Origin: Hyphomicrobium album
GTDB lineage: Bacteria > Pseudomonadota > Alphaproteobacteria > Rhizobiales > Hyphomicrobiaceae
Length of the DNA stretch: 64,000 bases
Direction of reading: 5' to 3'
NCBI RefSeq assembly: GCF_009708035.1
Contig: NZ_WMBQ01000001.1
Location: 1,989,501 to 2,053,500 of the forward strand
Part shown: positions 40,468 to 49,511 of the stretch, piece after piece
How positions within the stretch are numbered: the stretch's first letter is position 1
How the letters are laid out: the number at the start of each line of letters is the position of its first letter
Notes under the pieces: generated by a model
What the model saw: the letters and a program-made list of their open reading frames with translations, nothing else
Databases searched by the model: none
What the model was told of the DNA's origin: nothing
Made by a program: the position numbers and the translations under genes

Positions 40468-41625
40468 TCAGACGGACTTCGACATCCGCTGGCCAATGAT
40501 GATCAGCCGCGCGGCCCGCTCGGCGGCATCCTGCAGGTACTGGCGCGATTTCTTGATCGCTACGTCGAGCGGCATCGCATTGGGCGTCGCCGTCTCCAGG
40601 CCGTCGATGCCGTGTTGGAACACGCCGCCGGCATCGTCCGCCAGGCCGCCGCCGATGGCGACGACGGGTACGCCATGTTTCTTCGCTGCGGCAGCGACAC
40701 CCGATGGGGTCTTGCCGAAGGCGGTCTGGAAGTCGACGCGACCCTCACCCGTGATGGCGAGGTCGGCGCCCCGCATGTGCTCCTCAAGCCGCGTCGCCGC
40801 GACGACCAGCTCGACGCCGCGCTTCAGGGTGGCATTGGTGAACGCCATGAGACCGGCACCGATGCCGCCGCCGGCGCCGGCGCCGGGGCGGTCAATGACG
40901 TCCTGGCCGATCGAGCGCTTAATGACGTGGGCGAAGTGCGCGAGGTTCTTGTCGAGCTGCTCGACCATCTCCGGCGTGGCGCCCTTCTGGGGACCGTACA
41001 CGCGCGAGGCGCCCTTCTCGCCGCACAGCGGATTGGTGACGTCGCAGGCGACGGAGATGTGGATCTTGGCCAGTCCCGGGTTCGCCATCGACATGTCGAC
41101 GGCCTGCACCTTGTCGAGGTGGCCGCCGGCGATGAGGTCGGGGATCGGTGCGCCGCCGAAGTTCAGGAAACGCACGCCCAGAGCCTGGGCAAGACCGGCT
41201 CCCGCGTCGTTGGTCGCCGAACCGCCGATGCCGAGGATGATCTCGTGCACGCCGCGCTTGATCGCGTCGGCGATCAGCTCGCCGGTGCCGAACGTGGTGG
41301 CGATAAGCGGGTTGCGCTGCTCCTTGGGAACCAGCGGCAGGCCCGAAGCTTCGGCCATCTCGATGACCGCTGTCTTGCCGTCGCCGAGGAGGCCGTAGGA
41401 GGCCATGACCCTGGCGCCCATTGGGCCGGAGACCTCGACCTTGACGATCTGGCCGCCGGTTGCGTCGACGAGCGACTGCACTGTGCCTTCACCGCCGTCG
41501 GCCATCGGCACTTTCACATATGTCGCGTTGGGCCAGACCCGCTTCAGTCCGGTTTCCAGTTCGCCCGCCACTTCCAGAGAGGTCAGGTTTTCTTTGAAGG
41601 AGTCGGGGGCGATGACGATCTTCAT
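40468..41625 (-). CDS. glycerate kinase (GarK/GlxK type)
   Basis: The 385-residue enzyme phosphorylates D-glycerate. It opens with 'MKIVIAPDSFKENLTSLEVA' and contains 'VPMADGGEGTVQSLVDATGG', 'EIILGIGGSATNDAGAGLAQ' and 'ADLAITGEGRVDFQTAFGKT', all characteristic of the GarK family. The length is normal. It stands alone, but the hydroxyacid dehydrogenase at 25729 could supply glycerate from hydroxypyruvate or tartronate semialdehyde routes. A C-terminal fragment in the other frame is not coding. Confidence 0.95.
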   Translation of the reverse strand: MKIVIAPDSFKENLTSLEVAGELETGLKRVWPNATYVKVPMADGGEGTVQSLVDATGGQIVKVEVSGPMGARVMASYGLLGDGKTAVIEMAEASGLPLVPKEQRNPLIATTFGTGELIADAIKRGVHEIILGIGGSATNDAGAGLAQALGVRFLNFGGAPIPDLIAGGHLDKVQAVDMSMANPGLAKIHISVACDVTNPLCGEKGASRVYGPQKGATPEMVEQLDKNLAHFAHVIKRSIGQDVIDRPGAGAGGGIGAGLMAFTNATLKRGVELVVAATRLEEHMRGADLAITGEGRVDFQTAFGKTPSGVAAAAKKHGVPVVAIGGGLADDAGGVFQHGIDGLETATPNAMPLDVAIKKSRQYLQDAAERAARLIIIGQRMSKSV

Positions 41626-41815
41626 ATGGCCTTCTTCTCACGGACGCTCGCGCGCCAACGGCTAATCGGCGTTAGGATACGGGGAAAGGCTGCACTGTGT
41701 CGCGCGCCTGCTTAAAGTTGCTTTCTTGGACGGGGGTGGCCCGAAAGCCATCGCGGCTCTTGGTTAAGGATAGCCGAGAAATCGTTCGCCGCGAGGCGAT
41801 CGACAAGGACCCGCG

Positions 41816-42484
41816 CTAACCCGCGCCGAGCGCCTGGATGACGTCCGACTCGACAATGTGGATGCCGGGAGCGGCACGCTCGGCACACACCAGCATCGCC
41901 TTGGCGACGGTTTTCGTGTGCACTGCCCGATACTTGCGTACCGGGCCGAGCATCAAGGGACCGATCACCGCCAGCGCCCGATTGCCGATCCTCTCGGCCA
42001 GGCGGAACTCGTCGCGCCCGCCGGCGAGCAGTGAGGGGCGGAGGATATAGGCCGAGCCGAGCCCGGCGCCGGCCACGCCGGCCTCCATCTGTCCCTTGGT
42101 CTTGAGATAGACGCTGCGGGCCGAGGCACTAGCATCGACCGAGCTGATGCCGACGAAGGTGGTGGCGCCGTTGGCGGCCGCCCAGCGCGCCAACGCGATA
42201 GGGATGTCGCGGTCCACGCGCTGGAAGGCCTCGGTCGAGCCGGCCTTCTTCTGGGTTGTGCCGATGCAGCAGAACACGGCTTCGATGTCCTCGCCGGCCG
42301 CGGGGGCCGGCAGGCGGGCGAAATCGACGATCCGCTCATCGACCCTCGGCGTCCGGGAGTAGGGTGTCGGCCGGTGATGCAGCACCACCAGTTTGTCGAA
42401 ACGGGGCGAAGCCTCCAGCAACGGCATGAGTTGGCGCCCGATCGCACCGGTCGATCCGACGATCACCGCCGTCCTTTTCGACAT
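41816..42484 (-). CDS. NAD(P)-binding oxidoreductase, atypical SDR (HTATIP2-like)
   Basis: The 222-residue protein begins with an extended-SDR Rossmann motif ('AVIVGSTGAIGRQLMPLLEA') and contains 'AVFCCIGTTQKKAGSTEAFQ', 'VGISSVDASASARSVYLKTK' (Ser and Tyr-x3-Lys-like) and 'SAYILRPSLLAGGRDEFRLA'. These features match small atypical SDR proteins related to HTATIP2/YwnB-like NAD(P)H-binding proteins. The substrate is unknown. The gene is divergent from a small unknown gene at 42594. Confidence 0.82.
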   Translation of the reverse strand: MSKRTAVIVGSTGAIGRQLMPLLEASPRFDKLVVLHHRPTPYSRTPRVDERIVDFARLPAPAAGEDIEAVFCCIGTTQKKAGSTEAFQRVDRDIPIALARWAAANGATTFVGISSVDASASARSVYLKTKGQMEAGVAGAGLGSAYILRPSLLAGGRDEFRLAERIGNRALAVIGPLMLGPVRKYRAVHTKTVAKAMLVCAERAAPGIHIVESDVIQALGAG

Positions 42485-42593
42485 TCATAAGCTCCCAATT
42501 CCCGGGCGGAGACTAGTTGCGCCTTCACGCCTCGTCCACGGGGCCACGAGGCATGGCAATATGTTGGTCCAACCGCCAACAAAGGAGACCCCA

Positions 42594-42833
42594 TTGCCCA
42601 AATTTACCGTCAGGCGCGGTCGGCGCTATCAGGCCACGCTTTCTCTCGGATTGCTGGAAAGCTTCGCGAGCAACGACATGATTGCTGAGCGGCTCCGCAC
42701 TGCCGGGTTCAGCGAGGTCGACGTCGAGGGGACAGGTGCCAGCCGGAGCGCCCAGGCCGTTTGGGCGAATGACGACGCAACAGCGGAAATGCCGTCACAG
42801 GTGTTGTCCGTAACCGAAATTGAACTCGCCTGA
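42594..42833 (+). CDS. small hypothetical protein (TTG start)
   Basis: The 79-residue product starts at a TTG at 42594 that follows AAAGGAG with good spacing; the frame is open for another 67 codons upstream but shows no better start. The sequence ('LPKFTVRRGRRYQATLSLGL', 'RLRTAGFSEVDVEGTGASRS', 'AVWANDDATAEMPSQVLSV') shows a compact alpha/beta pattern with no signal peptide. I do not recognise a named family; the 'GFSEVDVEGTG' pattern recalls short phage-associated proteins. The function is unknown. Confidence 0.6.
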   Translation: MPKFTVRRGRRYQATLSLGLLESFASNDMIAERLRTAGFSEVDVEGTGASRSAQAVWANDDATAEMPSQVLSVTEIELA

Positions 42834-43201
42834 AGCCGGAATTCGGAGCCGATTTCGGTCGGGAAAAATGCCCCCGCGGCCAAACATGGGGCGTTTCGCC
42901 GGCATTGCTGCCGGAAAAGCGCCACTAATGCCGAGCGAGAGGCAAATTGCCGAACTACACCATGAGCATTCCACTCGCTCCGCGCGCTGACTTTCAACAT
43001 ACGCAAGACTTGTCTTGCGGTTGCATCGTGGCAAGATGCAACCATGAAGTTCAGAGTGTCTTATGAACTCGACCTATGGCCACTATAAGCGCGATCGATT
43101 TCTAGGGATGGGTAGTCGACGAGGAGTTCCGAGGAACCTGATTTCGGGCGGATGGCCATTCGGTTTCACGAGACGACTGTCTGGCGGGAGGGACAGTTGA
43201 C
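42834..43201. other. 368-base region with stem-loops
   Basis: No convincing gene is seen; a 40-codon plus-strand frame at 42868-42990 is possible but unsupported. Two abutting hairpins lie at 43002-43043. The right end must hold the promoter of the NTF2-like gene, whose start follows a GGGAGGG site. Confidence 0.4.
43002..43043. repeat. two abutting inverted repeats
   Basis: CGCAAGAC/GTCTTGCG (43002-43009, 43012-43019) is followed immediately by GTTGCATC/GATGCAAC (43020-43027, 43035-43042). Each arm is perfectly paired. It could be an operator or part of a small RNA; no T run follows. Confidence 0.6.
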
Positions 43202-43648
43202 ATGCAGTTGGACGAACATCGCGCCAGGATGATCCTGGAGTCGTCGCATGCCGCTTGGAGCCGCGGGGATGTCGAGGGCGTGCTCAGTCACTACGCCGAC
43301 GATCTCTCCTACTACTGCAATACGGGTGGCCCGGACGGCGGCCCGCTCGCGATCGAGGGCAAGCAGGCCCTGCGCCAAATGCTACGGGCGGTCGTCGACG
43401 TCGCCGAAAGTGTTTCGGTGCCTGAGTACTTCCGCTACAGCGACGGCGTCGGCCGCTCGATGATCGAATGTTACATTCGCCACAAGACGACGCACCACAC
43501 GCTCGTCGGCTCCTATCGTCAGCTGGTCACCTACCGCGGCAACAGGATCGCGCGCATCGAGGAATTCCACGACGCGGCGAAGATGATGGCCTTCTGGAAG
43601 ATGATCTCCGGCGAGGCGGCGATCGAGAAGGCGTTGCTGGCCGAGTGA
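43202..43648 (+). CDS. NTF2/SnoaL-like protein
   Basis: The 148-residue protein has the cone-shaped alpha+beta fold typical of SnoaL-like proteins: N-terminal helices with 'SSHAAWSRGDVEGVLSHYAD', then strands 'SMIECYIRHKTTHHTLVGSY' and 'RQLVTYRGNRIARIEEFHDA'. Such proteins act as small isomerases, hydrolases or ligand binders; the substrate is not known. The start has a GGGAGGG site. It stands alone, followed by a short convergent gene. Confidence 0.82.
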   Translation: MQLDEHRARMILESSHAAWSRGDVEGVLSHYADDLSYYCNTGGPDGGPLAIEGKQALRQMLRAVVDVAESVSVPEYFRYSDGVGRSMIECYIRHKTTHHTLVGSYRQLVTYRGNRIARIEEFHDAAKMMAFWKMISGEAAIEKALLAE

Positions 43649-43693
43649 GCAAGAGGCTGGGGCGGCATGGATGCCGCCCCCTATTCGCTCAGC

Positions 43694-43897
43694 TCACCAG
43701 CGGCGCCAGCGCCACCACCAGTTGCGGTGCCAACGCCAGCGGCGCCAGCCTGCCTGGTCGACGATCGTCGCGGCGTGCACCGAGTTACCGGGCACGCTCA
43801 GCCCTGCCGCCGGCATGGCCTGCGCCGGCGTGCCGAGCACCACGGCGCACAACGCCAGGGCGCCAGCAACGGCGCAGAGGGGAAGATAACGATGCAT
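43694..43897 (-). CDS. small secreted Trp/Arg-rich protein
   Basis: The 67-residue product has a signal peptide ('YLPLCAVAGALALCAVVLG', cleavage near 'PAQAM'). The very short mature part ends in an unusual tail, 'GWRRWRWHRNWWWRWRRW'. The ATG at 43897 follows GGAGA. Short secreted proteins with Trp/Arg/His tails occur in Rhizobiales, but no function is established. The tail is strongly cationic and aromatic, which suggests membrane or polyanion binding. Confidence 0.65.
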   Translation of the reverse strand: MHRYLPLCAVAGALALCAVVLGTPAQAMPAAGLSVPGNSVHAATIVDQAGWRRWRWHRNWWWRWRRW

Positions 43898-44009
43898 AGG
43901 GTATCTCCAGATCAAGTGTCTGGATAAGGATACCCATAGGCCACGAAAAACGCCTTAGGCGGAGCCGTCCAAGTTTCTTCAAACCCCGCGCATCGGCGTT
44001 GATGCAGCC

Positions 44010-44273
44010 TTACTTGCAGGCCTGGCGGCGCGCCGTGCACGTCGTGGTCAGCGTGTCGTCCGTGCACTTCAACTGCACCGGCCCGGAGGGGCGCTCGCCG
44101 TGGTCGGCGATGGAGTTCTTCAGCGCGGCGTTGGCCATGAAGACCGCCAGGTCCTTGGTGACCATCGTCGCCACGCCTCCGGCGCGCCGGCAACCGGCGT
44201 CGGCGGTGGACCAGGTCGCAACTCCGGCGAGCGCAACGGCGAGCGACAATCCGACAAAGCTCGTACGCATCAT
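44010..44273 (-). CDS. small secreted cysteine-containing hypothetical protein
   Basis: From the ATG at 44273, which follows AGGAGAG, the 87-residue product has a signal peptide ('SFVGLSLAVALAGVATWSTA', cleavage near 'ADA'). The mature domain of about 62 residues has four cysteines ('GCRRAGG', 'KCTDDTLTTTCTARRQACK') that may form disulfides. I do not recognise a family. Confidence 0.6.
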   Translation of the reverse strand: MMRTSFVGLSLAVALAGVATWSTADAGCRRAGGVATMVTKDLAVFMANAALKNSIADHGERPSGPVQLKCTDDTLTTTCTARRQACK

Positions 44274-44666
44274 GGAAGTCTCTCCTGTCCTCGATGTCGT
44301 GGAGGTTCTGTCGTAGCCCAGGGCCCCGACTGCCGTAGTCACGCGCAGGGCACAGCGTGGTGAAAAGCACGCCAATGTACGGCGACGTGCGCCGCGCCGG
44401 CTACTTAACCACGTTAATCGACGCCGCCGCGATCCGCCGTGCCGCGTCACAGAGCGTCACCCGCAGGCCGCTGCCGCGCAGCTGCTAGTCAAATCGCAGC
44501 CGTCATACAATGTGGCGACGGACAAAACATGCCCGCAAAGCGAAGGTGGGCAGCAATTGCTTGTCGAGACAGCAGGGGTTCCATCTCCGGGCGGTGCAGA
44601 CACCGCGCGCAAAAACAAAGACCGCCGGATTTCTCCGGCGGTCTGTTTGCTTTCCGAACTTGACGC
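44274..44666. other. 393-base gap upstream of the small gene and downstream of pnp
   Basis: This holds the promoter of the small secreted gene at 44010-44273 and, at its right end, the pnp terminator. I see no other gene or structure here. Confidence 0.4.
44611..44644 (-). terminator. intrinsic terminator of pnp
   Basis: On the minus strand AGACCGCCGGA and TCCGGCGGTCT form an 11-bp stem with a 4-base loop (44619-44644), followed by TTTGTTTTT. It lies 22 bases after the pnp stop and fits a rho-independent terminator. Confidence 0.93.
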
Positions 44667-46892
44667 TTAGCTGGCCTCGCGGTCGCGGCGCGGTCGGCGA
44701 TCACGCCCACCGCCGCCACCGCCGCCTTCACGATCGCGACGCGGCGGCCGCGATGCGCTGAACTCCTGGTCCGGCTCCTCGCCCTCGGCGCGGGGGATTT
44801 CCTCACCGGTGGTCTGGTCGATGATCTTCATCGACAGACGCGTCTTGCCGCGCTCGTCGAAGCCCAGGAGCTTCACGTAGACCTCCTGGCCCTCCTTGAC
44901 GACCTCGCCGACGGTGGCAGGCCGGCCCGGAGCGAGCTGCGAGATGTGAACGAGGCCGTCCTTGGCGCCGAAGAAGTTCACGAAGGCGCCGAAGTCCATG
45001 ATCTTGACGACCTTGCCCTTGTAGATCGTGCCGACTTCCGGCTCGGAGGTGATCTCACGGATGCGCTTCAGTGCAGCGTCGATCGACTCGCGCTTCGAGG
45101 CGGCGACCTTCACCGTCCCGTCGTCCTCGATGTCGATCTTGGCCCCGGACTCAGCCACGATCTCGCGGATGACCGAGCCGCCCGAACCGATGACCTCACG
45201 GATCTTGTCGGTCGGGATCTTGATCGTCTCGATGCGCGGCGCGTGCTCACCGAGCTCGGTGCGAGACGTAGTCAGTGCCTTCGCCATCTCGCCGAGAATG
45301 TGCAAGCGGCCTTCACGCGCCTGGTCGAGCGCGATCCGCATGATCTCCTCGGTGATGCCGGTGATCTTGATGTCCATCTGCAGCGAGGTGACGCCCTTCT
45401 CGGTGCCGGCCACCTTGAAGTCCATGTCGCCGAGGTGATCCTCGTCGCCGAGGATGTCGGACAGCACGGCGAACTCCTCGCCTTCCTTGATGAGGCCCAT
45501 GGCGATGCCTGCCACCGGCGCCTTGATCGGTACGCCGGCATCCATCAGCGCCAGCGAGCTGCCGCAGACGGTGGCCATCGACGAGGAGCCGTTCGACTCG
45601 GTGATCTCCGAGACGAGGCGGATGGTGTAGGGGAACTCTTCCTGCTCCGGCATCACGGGGCGCACGGCGCGCCAGGCGAGCTTGCCGTGGCCGATCTCGC
45701 GGCGGCCGGGCGAGCCCATGCGGCCCGTCTCGCCGACCGAGTAGGGCGGGAAGTTGTAGTGGAGCATGAAGCGCTCCTTGCGGGTACCCTCGAGCGCGTC
45801 GATGAACTGCTCGTCCTCGCCCGTGCCGAGCGTGGCGACGACGAGTGCCTGGGTCTCGCCGCGAGTGAAGAGCGCCGAGCCGTGCGTGCGCGGCAGGACG
45901 TGCACGTCGGAGACGATGGGACGGACCGTCTTCAGGTCGCGGCCGTCGATGCGGCGGCCGGTCTTCAAGATGTCGCCGCGAACGATGTCGCTCTTCAGCG
46001 CCTTGATGGTGTCGCCGAGCAGCACCTTCTCGGTCGGATCGTCGGGGATCTCGATGCCGGCCTTGAGCTTGGTCTCGGCTTCTTTCACCAGGTCGTAGCG
46101 CTTCTGCTTCTCCTTGGTGGCGAAGGCCTTGCGCAGATCGGCGTCGGCGATCTCTTTCACCTGCGCGGCGTACTTCTTAGCGTCGGGAAGCTTGATATCC
46201 CACGGCTCCTTGGCAGCTTTCTCGGCGAGCTTGATGATCGCCTGAATGACCGGCTGGAAGTGCTTGTGGCCGAACATGACGGCCTCGAGCATCTGCTTCT
46301 CGTCAAGCTCCTTGGCCTCGGATTCGACCATCATCACGGCGTCGGTGGTGCCGGCGATGACGAGGTCGAGAGAGCTTTCCGGCATCTCGTCGAGCATGGG
46401 GTTCAAGACGAACTCGCCGGCGATGAGGCCGACACGAGCGGCGGCGATCGGGCCAAGGAACGGCACGCCCGACAGCGTCAGCGCCGCCGAGGAAGCGACC
46501 AACGCCAGGATATCAGGGTCGTTCTCCATGTCGTGCGACAGCACGGTGACGACGACCTGCGTCTCGTTCTTGAAGCCCTCGACGAACAGCGGGCGAATGG
46601 GGCGGTCGATGAGGCGGGAGGTGAGCGTCTCCTTCTCGGAGGGACGGCCTTCGCGCTTGAAGAAGCCGCCGGGGATCTTGCCCGCAGCGAAGGTCTTCTC
46701 CTGGTAGTTCACGGTGAGGGGGAAGAAGTCGACGCCGGGCTTCGGGGCCTTAGCGGCGACAACGGTGGCGAGGAGGCTGGTCTCGCCGTATTGGGCGTAG
46801 ACGGCCGCGTCGGCCTGGCGCGCCATGCGGCCGGTTTCCAGCATGAGCTTGCGCCCACCCCAGTCGATTTCAACTCGATGGATGTCGAACAT
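44667..46892 (-). CDS. pnp: polyribonucleotide nucleotidyltransferase
   Basis: The 741-residue exoribonuclease degrades RNA 3'-5' with phosphate. It has two RNase PH-like domains ('[20 protein letters not shown]', '[13 protein letters not shown]', '[19 protein letters not shown]', '[19 protein letters not shown]') and a KH domain ('[19 protein letters not shown]'). An S1 domain follows ('[20 protein letters not shown]'), and the C-terminus is basic and Gly/Arg-rich. The ATG at 46892 gives the usual 'MFDIHRVEI' start. It follows rpsO in the conserved alphaproteobacterial order. Confidence 0.98.
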   Translation of the reverse strand: MFDIHRVEIDWGGRKLMLETGRMARQADAAVYAQYGETSLLATVVAAKAPKPGVDFFPLTVNYQEKTFAAGKIPGGFFKREGRPSEKETLTSRLIDRPIRPLFVEGFKNETQVVVTVLSHDMENDPDILALVASSAALTLSGVPFLGPIAAARVGLIAGEFVLNPMLDEMPESSLDLVIAGTTDAVMMVESEAKELDEKQMLEAVMFGHKHFQPVIQAIIKLAEKAAKEPWDIKLPDAKKYAAQVKEIADADLRKAFATKEKQKRYDLVKEAETKLKAGIEIPDDPTEKVLLGDTIKALKSDIVRGDILKTGRRIDGRDLKTVRPIVSDVHVLPRTHGSALFTRGETQALVVATLGTGEDEQFIDALEGTRKERFMLHYNFPPYSVGETGRMGSPGRREIGHGKLAWRAVRPVMPEQEEFPYTIRLVSEITESNGSSSMATVCGSSLALMDAGVPIKAPVAGIAMGLIKEGEEFAVLSDILGDEDHLGDMDFKVAGTEKGVTSLQMDIKITGITEEIMRIALDQAREGRLHILGEMAKALTTSRTELGEHAPRIETIKIPTDKIREVIGSGGSVIREIVAESGAKIDIEDDGTVKVAASKRESIDAALKRIREITSEPEVGTIYKGKVVKIMDFGAFVNFFGAKDGLVHISQLAPGRPATVGEVVKEGQEVYVKLLGFDERGKTRLSMKIIDQTTGEEIPRAEGEEPDQEFSASRPPRRDREGGGGGGGRDRRPRRDREAS

Positions 46893-47051
46893 GTTGGCTC
46901 TTTCTTTCTCTTGCTCGTAGCGATGCACATCGGCCGGATTGCCGGATGCGCGAGCTCTCGGTCACAGCCGAGGCGGCGAGGCTGAAAGCCTCGTAAGATG
47001 CGGGCGGAGGGCCTTGGTCACTGACGCTTCCGGCCTTCCGCGCGCCTGTCG

Positions 47052-47321
47052 TCAGCGGCGGATGCCGAGCTTCTCGATGATGCCCTGGTAGCGCTGCTCG
47101 TTCTTGCGCTTCACGTAGTCGAGCAACTGGCGGCGCTGGCTCACCATCTTGAGGAGGCCGCGGCGCGAGTGGTTGTCTTTCTTGTGGGTCTTGAAGTGCT
47201 CGGTGAGGTGATTGATGCGCTCCGTGAGGATGGCAATCTGGACCTCTGGCGAGCCGGTATCATTGGCCTTCGTAGCATTGTCTTTGATGAGCGCGGTCTT
47301 GCGCTCAGCGGAAATCGACAT
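47052..47321 (-). CDS. rpsO: ribosomal protein S15
   Basis: The 89-residue protein of the 30S platform binds 16S rRNA early in assembly. '[20 protein letters not shown]' and '[20 protein letters not shown]' are diagnostic. It precedes pnp as in most proteobacteria. The 159 bases between the two genes show no clear gene. Confidence 0.98.
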   Translation of the reverse strand: MSISAERKTALIKDNATKANDTGSPEVQIAILTERINHLTEHFKTHKKDNHSRRGLLKMVSQRRQLLDYVKRKNEQRYQGIIEKLGIRR

Positions 47322-47514
47322 CGGGCATCCTTTCTGATGAGTGTGGGATAGGGCGTTGCCCTAGGGGGGCGGCCACGGCCGGGATGTCGTCCAGCAGGGT
47401 CGCCATATGGTGGGCGTCTTATACACGAGCCGCCCGCCGTCGCGAGCATAAATCGGCTCGCAAATGGCCCGGTAAAGTGTTAACGGCCGCCCATCAAGCC
47501 GCTCGCCCGTCCAT

Positions 47515-48426
47515 TCAGCCGAAATTGAAGACGCGCGTGGGCCGGAAGGCGCCCTTTTCGAGCTCTCCGAGGGCCAGGATGCGGCCTTTGAAGTGCGCGT
47601 AGGCAGCACCGTTGAGCACCGGCGCGTCACGGCCGCGCACCAGGACTGCCTGCCCGCGGGCAAGGCTTACGGCATCACCCGGACCGACGCTCAACCCAGG
47701 AAGATCGTCCAGCGCCGCCTCGACCGGCTGCAGGAGACTGCCGAGGTCGCCGGCCTCGGCCGCATCGTGCAGGGCGGCGAGTTGCACGGACATTTGCTCG
47801 TCGAATGGACCTACGCGCGTCCGCCTGAGCGCGATGACGTGAGCGGCGCTGCCCAATGCCCGGCCGATGTCGCGCGCCAGGGCCCGCACGTAGGTGCCCT
47901 TGCCGCACTCGGCCTCCAGCACCGCCGTCGCCGCGTCCGGCATATCGACGAGGCGCAGGTCCTCGACGACGATCCAACGCGGCTCGAGCACCACGGCCTC
48001 GCCAGCGCGAGCAAGATCGTAGGCGCGCTCGCCATCAACCTTGATGGCCGAGAATGCCGGCGGCACCTGGCTGATCTCGCCGGTGAAGTCGGGAAGGACG
48101 CTCTCGATCTCCTCTAGCGTCGGCAGCACGCCTGAGGTGCGCACGACTTTACCCTCGGCGTCGTCGGTATCGGTCTCGACGCCGAAGCGCATAGTGAAGC
48201 GGTAGGCCTTCTCGCCGTCGACGGCGAACGGCACCGTTTTCGTCGCCTCGCCGAGGGCGATTGGCAGGATGCCCGTCGCCAGCGGGTCGAGGGTGCCGGC
48301 GTGGCCGGCCTTCTGCGCCTCGAACAGCCGGCGCACCGCGCCGACCGCTTGCGTCGACGTCATACCCATCGGTTTGTCGAGCACCACCCAGCCATGCACC
48401 GGGTTGCCCTTCTTGCGGCGTGTCAC
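47515..48426 (-). CDS. truB: tRNA pseudouridine(55) synthase
   Basis: The 303-residue enzyme makes pseudouridine 55 in the T loop of tRNAs. The catalytic aspartate lies in 'GHAGTLDPLATGILPIALGE'; 'GWVVLDKPMGMTSTQAV' and 'GTYVRALARDIGRALG' are also conserved. The C-terminal PUA-like part ends 'GAFRPTRVFNFG'. The start overlaps the stop of the YcxB-like gene by 4 bases (the ATGA type), so the two are coupled. The usual rbfA-truB adjacency is interrupted by that gene. Confidence 0.97.
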   Translation of the reverse strand: MTRRKKGNPVHGWVVLDKPMGMTSTQAVGAVRRLFEAQKAGHAGTLDPLATGILPIALGEATKTVPFAVDGEKAYRFTMRFGVETDTDDAEGKVVRTSGVLPTLEEIESVLPDFTGEISQVPPAFSAIKVDGERAYDLARAGEAVVLEPRWIVVEDLRLVDMPDAATAVLEAECGKGTYVRALARDIGRALGSAAHVIALRRTRVGPFDEQMSVQLAALHDAAEAGDLGSLLQPVEAALDDLPGLSVGPGDAVSLARGQAVLVRGRDAPVLNGAAYAHFKGRILALGELEKGAFRPTRVFNFG

Positions 48427-49004
48427 GCTTGGGCCCCAACTGTTCCAGTCAGCACCGGGCCGACATGCTTCTCGCTCCGCGCCCGCGCCGCTGCGCTCAG
48501 TCGTCCGAAGACGGCGCGCACGAACGCGTCGCGCTCATCGAGACTGGCGAAAGCGCCGTTGGGAACGAGGAAGAAGAGATTGCCGTGTGAGACGGCGACG
48601 CCGTCCTTCTCCATCAGCATCTGGCTGATGCCCTGCCACTTCAGATAATACTCGATGGCGTCGGTCGCAAAGCGAAGGCCGCCGTCGTCCTGGCGCATGC
48701 GCACAGTCGAGTCGTAGTTGGCGCGACCCTTCATCTGGCGCAGCGCATAGCGCCGCAATGCCCAGAGCGCGGAGACATAAACCACCACGATGATCACGAA
48801 GGCCGCGAACCAGGGCAGGCCAAACGACCTTTGCCAGTCCTGAACGGCCTCGTCGTAGACCATGATCAGGGCCAGCGCCGCACAGAACAGGCCGATCACC
48901 GCCCAATAACCGAACCATGACGTCGCGTGGGCCTTGCGTCCCGCAGACCTGCTGAGGCGCACGAGCCGCTCGAACGGCATCTGATACGTCAGCTCGCGAT
49001 TCAC
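48423..49004 (-). CDS. YcxB-like membrane protein
   Basis: The 193-residue protein has two transmembrane helices ('WAVIGLFCAALALIMVYDEA' and 'WFAAFVIIVVVYVSALWALR'). A cytoplasmic domain of the YcxB type follows ('YALRQMKGRANYDSTVRMRQ', 'YYLKWQGISQMLMEKDGVAV', 'LFFLVPNGAFASLDERDAFV'). The function of this family is not known. It lies inside the rbfA-truB interval of the translation operon and is translationally coupled to truB, 3 bases from the rbfA stop. Confidence 0.8.
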   Translation of the reverse strand: MNRELTYQMPFERLVRLSRSAGRKAHATSWFGYWAVIGLFCAALALIMVYDEAVQDWQRSFGLPWFAAFVIIVVVYVSALWALRRYALRQMKGRANYDSTVRMRQDDGGLRFATDAIEYYLKWQGISQMLMEKDGVAVSHGNLFFLVPNGAFASLDERDAFVRAVFGRLSAAARARSEKHVGPVLTGTVGAQA

Positions 49005-49007
49005 GGC

Positions 49008-49406
49008 CTATCCCTTCTCCACGTCCTGGCGGACCTTGGCGCTCGCCAGCAGCGCATCGATGCGACTCGCTTCCTCGAAGGTCTCGTCGCGGCGGAAGCG
49101 GATGTCGGGCGCGAACTTCAGATTGACGGCTTGCGCCAGCTCGGCACGAATGTAGCGCTTGTTGCGCTCCAACGCCGCCAGCACCTCCTTGATGTCCGCG
49201 TCGCCGAGCGTGACGACAAAGGCGGTGGCGAGCTTGAGGTCGGGCGAAAGCCGCACCTCGGGTACGGTAATGACGTGCGAGGCGATGACGTCGTCATGGA
49301 TCTCGCCGCGCGTCAGCATCTCCGCCAGCTTGTGGCGGATGAGCTCACCGATGCGGAGTTGCCGCTGCGATGGCGGTGCGGATTGCGATTTCTTGGATCG
49401 GGTCAC
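49008..49406 (-). CDS. rbfA: ribosome-binding factor A
   Basis: The 132-residue KH-fold protein helps mature the 5' end of 16S rRNA in the 30S subunit. '[20 protein letters not shown]', '[20 protein letters not shown]'-like segments and '[20 protein letters not shown]' match the family. It follows infB on the same strand, 105 bases away, in the standard nusA-infB-rbfA order. Confidence 0.96.
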   Translation of the reverse strand: MTRSKKSQSAPPSQRQLRIGELIRHKLAEMLTRGEIHDDVIASHVITVPEVRLSPDLKLATAFVVTLGDADIKEVLAALERNKRYIRAELAQAVNLKFAPDIRFRRDETFEEASRIDALLASAKVRQDVEKG

Positions 49407-49511
49407 TGGCTTGTTCTTCGGAATCCGCCGCGGGATCGGACCGCGGTCGGTTGCCTAAAATGTGGTGTCAGACCCTGCGGATCCGACACCCTGACTTATT
49501 GAACCTGGTCA

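Noticed and set aside
42868-42990. 40-codon plus-strand frame between the small unknown gene and the NTF2-like gene
   Set aside because: The ribosome-binding site is weak, no family is recognised and it is short; not enough to call a gene.
44946-46985. 679-codon plus-strand frame opposite pnp
   Set aside because: It is an antisense shadow of pnp with Asp/Leu/Gly-biased composition and no recognisable domain.
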